Shown: positions 58,893-64,000 of the stretch, piece after piece
Position numbering within the stretch: the first letter of the stretch is position 1
Layout of the letters: each line of letters begins with the position of its first letter
Origin: Desulfitobacterium dehalogenans ATCC 51507
GTDB taxonomy: Bacteria; Bacillota; Desulfitobacteriia; Desulfitobacteriales; Desulfitobacteriaceae
Reading direction: 5' to 3'
Assembly (NCBI RefSeq): GCF_000243155.2
Contig: NC_018017.1
Span: 1,488,001-1,552,000, forward strand
DNA length: 64,000 bases
Notes under the pieces: generated by a model
The model's database searches: none
The model's input: only the letters and a program-made list of their open reading frames with translations
What the model was told of the DNA's origin: nothing
Translations under genes and position numbers: made by a program

Positions 58893-59867
58893 TTATGCTA
58901 ATGCCCAAGGAGGTCTATTCTGGATTTTCGTATTTTCGCCGATACTTTGGGCAGGGAAGCCTTCTATGATTTGGTTATCATCAAAAACACTTCTCTGTTT
59001 AACCAGGCTGCCGGATTTAACCAAGGTATTTTTGCCTAATTTGCTGTAGTCACAAACGATTGAGCCGGACTCTACGATAGTGTTTGAACCAATCGTTGTG
59101 CCATGAATGATGCAGCCTGGACCAATAGTGACATTATCCTCAATAATCAATTCATTGTCAGGCAATAAATGCAAGACTGAGTTTTCCAGTATTTGAACGT
59201 TATCGCCGATTCTTACAGGACCGTGTGAGTTACCAATGATTTTTACACCTGAAGCGATTAATGAATGGTGCCCTATTGTAACATCCCCTGTAATTTCAGC
59301 TGAATCATAGATAAAAGCAGATTCAGAGACTATGGGATACTTGGCACCATATTCATATAATTTCCCCATTTTTTCACTTTCCTTTGCCTCGTTATGGATG
59401 ATATGTTCTATGTAGGTGCTCAGTGAAATATCGTTGCCTCTCATTCTGGAGATCATATTTTTATCTTCCTGAGTCAGCTTTCTTATTGTTTTGCCTGGTC
59501 TTCCCACAACTACAGACTCATCAGGAATAACACAACCCTCCGGAATGATGGTTCCTTCTCCGAATATACACATATTCCCTATTTTTGAGCCCGGAAGAAA
59601 AATAACACCATTTCCGATTTCACATAGATCACCGACTTCTGCGCCAATAACGATACTTTTATGACCAAAAATAGTCTTACCGCCTACTTTCAATGGGTGC
59701 TCAGGTGTTCCGATCAAGACGGAATTTTCAAGAATCCATGACGAATTGCCAAGGGTTATGGAATCATTGATGGAACGGAGAATGGAACCCTGAGCGATAT
59801 AAACATTATTCCCCAGTCTTATCTTGCCGATTAACCTTGTCGAATCGTCAATTTTCAAATTGAGCAT
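58893..59867 (-). CDS. protein with two tandem left-handed beta-helix (gamma-carbonic-anhydrase-like) domains
   Basis: A 324-residue protein that is a duplication. Residues about 1-145 form hexapeptide repeats ending in ESVVVGRPGKTIRKLTQEDK. Residues about 165-310 form a second set ending NQIIEGFPAQSIGENTKIQN. Each set has the gamma-class carbonic anhydrase/PaaY-like order, including NGVIFLPGSKIGN and VTIGPGCIIHGTTIGS. The metal-binding histidines (H-x4-H) are only partly kept (FGHKSIVI and CIIHGTT). The function may be structural or acyltransferase-like. It lies 20 bases after an hxlR gene on the same strand. Confidence 0.8.
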   Translation of the reverse strand: MLNLKIDDSTRLIGKIRLGNNVYIAQGSILRSINDSITLGNSSWILENSVLIGTPEHPLKVGGKTIFGHKSIVIGAEVGDLCEIGNGVIFLPGSKIGNMCIFGEGTIIPEGCVIPDESVVVGRPGKTIRKLTQEDKNMISRMRGNDISLSTYIEHIIHNEAKESEKMGKLYEYGAKYPIVSESAFIYDSAEITGDVTIGHHSLIASGVKIIGNSHGPVRIGDNVQILENSVLHLLPDNELIIEDNVTIGPGCIIHGTTIGSNTIVESGSIVCDYSKLGKNTLVKSGSLVKQRSVFDDNQIIEGFPAQSIGENTKIQNRPPWALA

Positions 59868-59887
59868 AACATACCTCTTGCATAGAT

Positions 59888-60223
59888 TTATTTTTCATTC
59901 TCTTTAAAATGATGTTTGCCCCATTTACTTATACTTTCCAGGATGGGAAAAAACGATTCCCCTAAACTGGTAAGAGAGTACTCAACCTTAGGGGGTATCT
60001 GTGAATAGGCTTTCCTATGGATAAAGCCGTCTGCTTCCAGTTCTTTAAGCTGTTGGCTTAACATTTTATGGGTGATGTTGTTCAGAGATTTTTTGATTTC
60101 ACCGTAGCGCATAACCTTCTCTTGAGACAAATGCCATAAGATAACCAACTTCCATTTGCCTGCTATTAAATTCATGGTGTATTCGATGGGGCAGCTATAG
60201 TTTACTTCGTTTTTGTTATCCAT
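59888..60223 (-). CDS. HxlR family transcriptional regulator
   Basis: A 111-residue regulator with CPIEYTMNLIAGKWKLVILW, THKMLSQQLKELEADGFIHR and IPPKVEYSLTSLGESF. A cysteine again precedes PIEYT, as in redox-responsive members. It shares an operon with the tandem beta-helix protein and is divergent from the pirin gene; the 120-base gap includes the ATACTTGTA motif. Confidence 0.93.
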   Translation of the reverse strand: MDNKNEVNYSCPIEYTMNLIAGKWKLVILWHLSQEKVMRYGEIKKSLNNITHKMLSQQLKELEADGFIHRKAYSQIPPKVEYSLTSLGESFFPILESISKWGKHHFKENEK

Positions 60224-60346
60224 TCTATCTCTTTCCTTTTATATAGTATCCTACTAAAAAGTGCATACTTGTACCAGGTATTGTTTTTGATACTATTATA
60301 GCATAAGGGGAAAATAAAGAATGAAACATTGGAGGTAAACATTAAC

Positions 60347-61042
60347 ATGTTAAAAAGAATAGACCATACTAAAATGGGAAGCAGTGATTTAGGCTGGCTG
60401 AAAAGTAAGTTTCACTTTTCATTTGCAGACTATTATAACCCATCCAACCTTAATTTTGGGACGTTGAGAGTCATCAATGATGATTTGGTAGAGGCAGGTA
60501 CAGGATTTGATACCCATCCTCACCGGGATATGGAGATTGTATCCTATGTTGTGAATGGGGAGCTGACCCATGGTGACAGCATGGGCAATAAAAGAACATT
60601 ATCCCGGGGGCATGTCCAGTATATGAGCGCCGGGACAGGAGTATTGCACAGCGAGCACAATTTTGGAGAAGAGCTATTAAGATTTCTTCAAATATGGATT
60701 ATCCCTAATAAGAAAGGCTACGAGCCAAACTATGGGGACTATCTATTTGACTGGAATGACAGGAAAAACAAATGGCTTCATATTGTTTCTTCTAAAGAAG
60801 GCGATGCCCCCATAAAAATCAATCAGGATTCCAATCTATTTGCCTTGGAATTAGATAAGGATCAGGAAATAGATTTTAAAGTAGGTAAGGACAGACAGGC
60901 CTATTTAGTGCAGATAGAAGGAAGTTCTGATATAAACAGTATCGTTTTGAATATGCAAGATGCCTTGGAGATTACAGAAGAAGATATCAAAATAAAAGCA
61001 CTGGAAACGTCGCATTTTCTTGTGGTGGAAATGAAGAAATAA
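60347..61042 (+). CDS. pirin family protein
   Basis: A 231-residue bicupin. The metal-binding pirin signature is in the N-terminal cupin: FDTHPHRDMEIVSYVVNGEL then GHVQYMSAGTGVLHSEHN. These provide the His/His/His/Glu set. Pirins often act as quercetinase or quinone-related enzymes, or as redox regulators. ATG 60347 is preceded by GGAGG at 11 bases. It is divergent from the hxlR gene, which probably controls it. Confidence 0.92.
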   Translation: MLKRIDHTKMGSSDLGWLKSKFHFSFADYYNPSNLNFGTLRVINDDLVEAGTGFDTHPHRDMEIVSYVVNGELTHGDSMGNKRTLSRGHVQYMSAGTGVLHSEHNFGEELLRFLQIWIIPNKKGYEPNYGDYLFDWNDRKNKWLHIVSSKEGDAPIKINQDSNLFALELDKDQEIDFKVGKDRQAYLVQIEGSSDINSIVLNMQDALEITEEDIKIKALETSHFLVVEMKK

Positions 61043-61073
61043 GTCTGTCATACTATGTTTGGGAGGTGTTCCA

Positions 61074-61352
61074 ATGTTAGAAATAAAAAAAGGAACGAAA
61101 AGTTTTTATATAGGGGATTCGGAGGAGAAGCCATTGGCAGAAATGACATATGTTCTTTCCAATGATCATCTTATTATCATTGATCGCACCTATGTCTCCG
61201 AAGAATTAAATGGTCAAGGGATTGGTAAACTGCTGCTTAAAGAACTTGTGGATTGGGCGCGGAAGGAAAATAAAAAGATCAATCCCATTTGCCCTTATGC
61301 AAAGGCACAAATGGAAAAGAACCCAGAACATCATGATATGATCTACAAATAA
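61074..61352 (+). CDS. small GNAT N-acetyltransferase (YjdJ-like)
   Basis: A 92-residue minimal GNAT: AEMTYVLSNDHLIIIDRTYV then ELNGQGIGKLLLKELVDWAR (acetyl-CoA loop) and KINPICPYAKAQMEKNPEHH. These short proteins, known as YidJ/YjdJ or eukaryotic GTLF3B-type, lack a substrate domain. GGGAGGTG precedes ATG 61074. It lies 31 bases after pirin and should be co-transcribed with it. Confidence 0.9.
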   Translation: MLEIKKGTKSFYIGDSEEKPLAEMTYVLSNDHLIIIDRTYVSEELNGQGIGKLLLKELVDWARKENKKINPICPYAKAQMEKNPEHHDMIYK

Positions 61353-61365
61353 CTGTGGAGACAGG

Positions 61366-61400
61366 AACGGAATAGCGCTAAATAGCGATCCCGTTTTTTA
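61366..61400 (+). terminator. terminator after the small GNAT gene
   Basis: AACGG and CCGTT outer arms plus inner CGCT/AGCG, followed by TTTTTTA. Confidence 0.65.
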
Positions 61401-61413
61401 ATTTCTATGTTTA

Positions 61414-61442
61414 TTGACTTATATGAAAAAGGGAGATATAAT
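61414..61442 (+). promoter_or_regulatory. promoter of tetR
   Basis: TTGACT at 61414-61419 and TATAAT at 61437-61442 with 17 bases between. Transcription would start within the operator array that follows. Confidence 0.8.
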
Positions 61443-61444
61443 TT

Positions 61445-61493
61445 AGGTAACTGATGAGTTACTAACTCCTCAGTTACCTACTCGCGAGTTACT
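61445..61493. promoter_or_regulatory. operator array of tetR
   Basis: AGGTAACTGA (61445-61454) and TCAGTTACCT (61470-61479) form a perfect ten-base inverted repeat. Nested between them is GAGTTA-C-TAACTC (61456-61468), and just after is the palindrome ACTCGCGAGT (61480-61489) leading into a further GTTAC. At least four GTTAC-type half sites occur within 50 bases. Confidence 0.7.
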
Positions 61494-61538
61494 CAATTCG
61501 AAATGATCGAAAAAATTAATAATAGTAAGGAGAACAAA

Positions 61539-62102
61539 TTGAGTTCTAAACCAAAGCAAAGACCGGATACCAGAGAACTGCTTTTAAAGGCTGCGATTAA
61601 AGAATTCTCAGAAAAAGGATTTGAAAAAGCAAGAATATCCGATATTGTGGCTTCCGCCGGTTATTCCCAAAGAACGTTCTATATTTATTTTGAAAGTAAG
61701 GACGCCATTTTTAAAGAGTTATTGACGGAGTGGGAAAAACGGTTAGCGAATAAATTTGATATCGAAGATGAGAAGGATTATAAGCAAAATATTTTAAACC
61801 GGTGGATTCAAATCATTGAATTCATGGCCCAGGACCCTGAGTATTCCAAGGCAGTATACTTTAAATCCCCTTATTTTGAAGAAACCAGGCAGCATATTTT
61901 TGAACATTTGATGGGAATATTGATTAAGGAACAAAGCCATGGCTTTTTGAGAACAAGCGTAGCGGTTGAGATCCTGGCCGAATCAATCCTTTCAGGTATA
62001 GAAGGGATAGCCTATCGGCATGTGATTAACAAAAAGGAGACGGATATTCCTAAGCTGGCGGAACAGATGGTGGATATTTATATCTATGGAGTGGGGATTT
62101 AA
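61539..62102 (+). CDS. TetR-family regulator
   Basis: A 187-residue repressor: TRELLLKAAIKEFSEKGFEK, ARISDIVASAGYSQRTFYIY and SKDAIFKELL in the N-terminal DNA-binding domain. TTG 61539 is preferred because AAGGAG lies six bases before it. The upstream ATG at 61503 is in frame but has no ribosome-binding site. The dense operator array and promoter directly upstream suggest strong autoregulation. It is followed closely by the gene at 62140. Confidence 0.88.
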   Translation: MSSKPKQRPDTRELLLKAAIKEFSEKGFEKARISDIVASAGYSQRTFYIYFESKDAIFKELLTEWEKRLANKFDIEDEKDYKQNILNRWIQIIEFMAQDPEYSKAVYFKSPYFEETRQHIFEHLMGILIKEQSHGFLRTSVAVEILAESILSGIEGIAYRHVINKKETDIPKLAEQMVDIYIYGVGI

Positions 62103-62139
62103 TCCTTTAGCTATTACGTAAGAAGAGGTGGGATTGTAA

Positions 62140-62559
62140 ATGAAAGAGGGTTCAAGTACAATCGACCGCAATCACACGAATCTGAATTCTTACCTTAAAT
62201 CGATCAACCGGGTTATCGCCGAAGCTTTAAATGTCGATGAAACAAGCAGAATATCGGTTCAGACTAGCAAGACTCTTTTAAATGAAGCCTATCTTCAATA
62301 TAAAGATAGTTTGCAGAATAAAGATGACTTGCAGAATGAAACCCTGAGTCAGGAATTGTATTTAATGATTAAACGCTATCTGGAACCCTATCAGAACATC
62401 ATTGAAATACGGAAGGAATTGGAACAGGTTAAAAACAGCAAGTTCAGCCAAATCGAGAAGATTTGTCGGGAACTCTCTTATGGGGAGATCATTTTAAAAG
62501 TGCAAAACGGCAATCCTGTTTTAATAGAGTCTCTGAAAAAACAGGTGAAATTGATATAA
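62140..62559 (+). CDS. unrecognised helical protein downstream of tetR
   Basis: A 139-residue soluble protein, almost entirely helical and charged, without membrane spans or catalytic motifs. Segments include YLKSINRVIAEALNVDETSR and YLMIKRYLEPYQNIIEIRKE. GAGGTGGG precedes the ATG. It starts 37 bases after the tetR stop and should share its transcript. The family is not recognised. Confidence 0.65.
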   Translation: MKEGSSTIDRNHTNLNSYLKSINRVIAEALNVDETSRISVQTSKTLLNEAYLQYKDSLQNKDDLQNETLSQELYLMIKRYLEPYQNIIEIRKELEQVKNSKFSQIEKICRELSYGEIILKVQNGNPVLIESLKKQVKLI

Positions 62560-62735
62560 ACTCCAATGATTAATCATAAAGAAACCTAATATTTTCCCGA
62601 GCGGAAGACCGCAGGGAGCATTAAATAGCAAGGATTTCTCCTTTATATTTATGCTCCCTTTTTATTTTCTCCAAGAAAATAGGAAAGGTCAAAAAATCAA
62701 ATCAAACATTTTTTAGAAGGGAGTCAAAAATTTAA

Positions 62736-62990
62736 ATGATTGTGTGGTGGTCCTATACTATTATTTCCGATCGATGTAAACGATGTCTGAAATGCCTGGA
62801 TGCATGCCCTGCGGGGGCCATCCTTCGGCCTGAACATGGTCCTCTCCGCATCCAAGAAGAAATTTGCATTCGGTGCGGCCAATGTATGCCTCAGTGTGCT
62901 TTTAGAGCCATCTCAAAAGTATTAAAACCTAAAATCGCTAAGAGTGGAGAAAGAAAGGAGATTAACTATGCCGGCATCCATAATTCCTAA
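62736..62990 (+). CDS. 2x[4Fe-4S] ferredoxin-like protein
   Basis: An 84-residue protein with two cluster motifs: CKRCLKCLDACPAGAI (C-x2-C-x2-C-x3-C-P) and CIRCGQCMPQCAFRAI. It is an electron carrier, presumably for the molybdopterin enzyme whose gene overlaps its 3' end by 23 bases. GAAGGGAG lies about 12 bases before the ATG. No signal peptide. Confidence 0.9.
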   Translation: MIVWWSYTIISDRCKRCLKCLDACPAGAILRPEHGPLRIQEEICIRCGQCMPQCAFRAISKVLKPKIAKSGERKEINYAGIHNS

Positions 62991-64000
62991 ACCAGACGGT
63001 GGCAAGGTTGTCAAGACCAATTGCTTTGAATGTCACGCCAAATGCGGTGTTCTCGCCCACGTGGACAGCTCCGGAACATTGGTTAAAGTTGAAGGAAATC
63101 CGGAAGACCCGCGCAACCAGGGCCGCTTATGTCCCAAGGGACGTTCGGCGGTCCAGATTTTAAATGACCCCCACCGGGTAAATTATCCTCTGAAAAGAGT
63201 TGGCAAAAGAGGGGAGGGCAAATGGGAGCGGATTTCCTGGGATGAAGCCATGGATACCATAGAAAAACGCCTGAAAGAGTATAAGAAAAATTTCGGCGGG
63301 GAATCGGTTGTCTTCGGACAGGGAACCGGGAGAGGGACGAACCAATGGAACCACCGGCTGGGCAATACCCTGGGAGTCAATCATTGGTGTTCACCGGCCC
63401 ATATCTGTTTGTTGCCCCTTATGACCACTTCCCTGTATATGTTCGGCATGCTACCCATCTGGGACGGGTGTGATTTCGAACGCAGCCAATGTATGGTATT
63501 CTGGGGTTCCAACCTGGTCTGGACCGAAGCCACGATTTCAGCGGGAGAGGTGGGCCGCAGCCGCAATAGGGGAGCCAAGATTATTGTCATCGATCCCAAC
63601 TATGAACATCCCCTGGCTTCCAGAGCTGATCATTTTCTTCCCGTGCGGCCGGGCAGCGACAGTGCTTTGGCCATGGCCTGGATTAATGTCATCATCGAAG
63701 AGGATCTTTATGACCACGACTTTGTTAAAAAGTGGACAAATGCCCCCATGCTCATCGATGCGGAAACCCTGGATCCCATTACGGAAGCAGCCTTTAAGAA
63801 GGAAGGCAATAAAGGGCAATTGATGATTTGGGATGAGATGACCCATTCCCCTCAACCCATTGGCAGTACCACAGCAAGTCCTGCCCTGAATATAACCCAA
63901 GAGATAACCTTAACGGATGGCAGAAAGATTACGGTTACCACAGCCTGGCAGATTCTGCGTCAACGGGCGGCTGCGATGCCTCCGGAAAAGGCGGCCAAAC
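62968..64000 (+). CDS. molybdopterin-dependent oxidoreductase, 5' part (runs off window)
   Basis: At least 344 residues of a DMSO-reductase-family catalytic subunit. The N-terminal [4Fe-4S] motif is CFECHAKCGV..GRLCPKGRS, followed by the WERISWDEAMDTIEKRLKEY region, GQGTGRGTNQWNHRLGNTLG and VFWGSNLVWTEATISAG. IIVIDPNYEHPLASRADHFL binds the cofactor. No Tat signal precedes the cluster motif, so the enzyme is cytoplasmic. AGGAG precedes ATG 62968. It overlaps the ferredoxin gene and forms its operon. The residue binding molybdenum or tungsten and the substrate cannot be fixed from this part. Confidence 0.92.
   Translation, partial: MPASIIPKPDGGKVVKTNCFECHAKCGVLAHVDSSGTLVKVEGNPEDPRNQGRLCPKGRSAVQILNDPHRVNYPLKRVGKRGEGKWERISWDEAMDTIEKRLKEYKKNFGGESVVFGQGTGRGTNQWNHRLGNTLGVNHWCSPAHICLLPLMTTSLYMFGMLPIWDGCDFERSQCMVFWGSNLVWTEATISAGEVGRSRNRGAKIIVIDPNYEHPLASRADHFLPVRPGSDSALAMAWINVIIEEDLYDHDFVKKWTNAPMLIDAETLDPITEAAFKKEGNKGQLMIWDEMTHSPQPIGSTTASPALNITQEITLTDGRKITVTTAWQILRQRAAAMPPEKAAK

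Noticed and set aside
1-64000. CRISPR arrays, rRNA or tRNA genes, prophage
   Set aside because: No regularly spaced repeats, no tRNA cloverleaf or rRNA core sequence and no phage structural gene were recognised.

Overview
The window reads as chromosomal DNA of a low-to-moderate GC, anaerobic, flagellate-type Firmicute, most like Desulfitobacterium or a close relative. This is inferred from: strong GGAGG ribosome-binding sites with frequent TTG/GTG starts; a T-box before serS and an FMN riboswitch; DUF3102, DUF2325, DUF1659 and DUF2935 proteins; and a molybdopterin oxidoreductase with its own 2x[4Fe-4S] ferredoxin at the right edge. No rRNA, tRNA or CRISPR array was seen.

Layout. 1-4.6 kb is signalling: a CheW C-terminally cut by the window edge, a PAS/HD-GYP phosphodiesterase, and a PAS histidine kinase overlapping a SARP-like response regulator. 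4.7-11.5 kb holds DUF3102 and DUF2325 proteins, an alpha/beta hydrolase, and a TetR/PEP-synthase-like (rifampicin phosphotransferase-like) pair. 11.6-25 kb is an accessory stretch of small monocistronic genes (GNATs, GrpB, PAP2, flavodoxin-like reductases with HxlR regulators, TauE, pyruvoyl arginine decarboxylase, methyltransferase, RibD-like reductase). It is interrupted by a complete IS256-family element with a 9-bp target duplication and by several gene remnants.

25-37 kb contains a tryptophan-rich repeat protein, a DUF2935 protein, an unrecognised three-gene membrane operon whose central gene has a G11 tract as its ribosome-binding site, T-box-serS, a Dph6-like ATPase, an FMN-riboswitch-controlled EamA transporter, a GntR/DUF1648 pair and a prenyltransferase-repeat protein. 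37-45 kb is rich in decayed genes (alaX with two internal deletions, an ABC permease tail, DUF3102, an ECF sigma factor, a GGDEF protein) around an L,D-transpeptidase, a TipAS-type MerR, and TetR with oleate hydratase.

45-52 kb carries a 7TM-PAS-GGDEF cyclase, a methyltransferase, then a compact run: degenerate GIY-YIG protein, MoxR-type AAA+ ATPase, VWA protein (joined to the ATPase frame by an A9 tract), an HTH protein fused to a complete desulfoferrodoxin-like domain, and PhzF. 53-58 kb is a NimA-like flavoprotein and a cbiM(N)-cbiQ-cbiO metal-uptake operon with an MBL-fold hydrolase. 58-62.6 kb has two HxlR units, a nitroreductase, a tandem left-handed beta-helix protein, pirin, a small GNAT and a TetR gene behind a dense operator array. 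62.7 kb to the end is the ferredoxin/molybdopterin oxidoreductase operon, cut by the window edge.

Nothing here is a proven new system. The best candidates for undescribed biology are the HTH-desulfoferrodoxin fusion, the AAA+/VWA pair with its slippery junction, and the three-gene membrane operon with its G tract. Functional names come from motif recognition by eye, without database searches.
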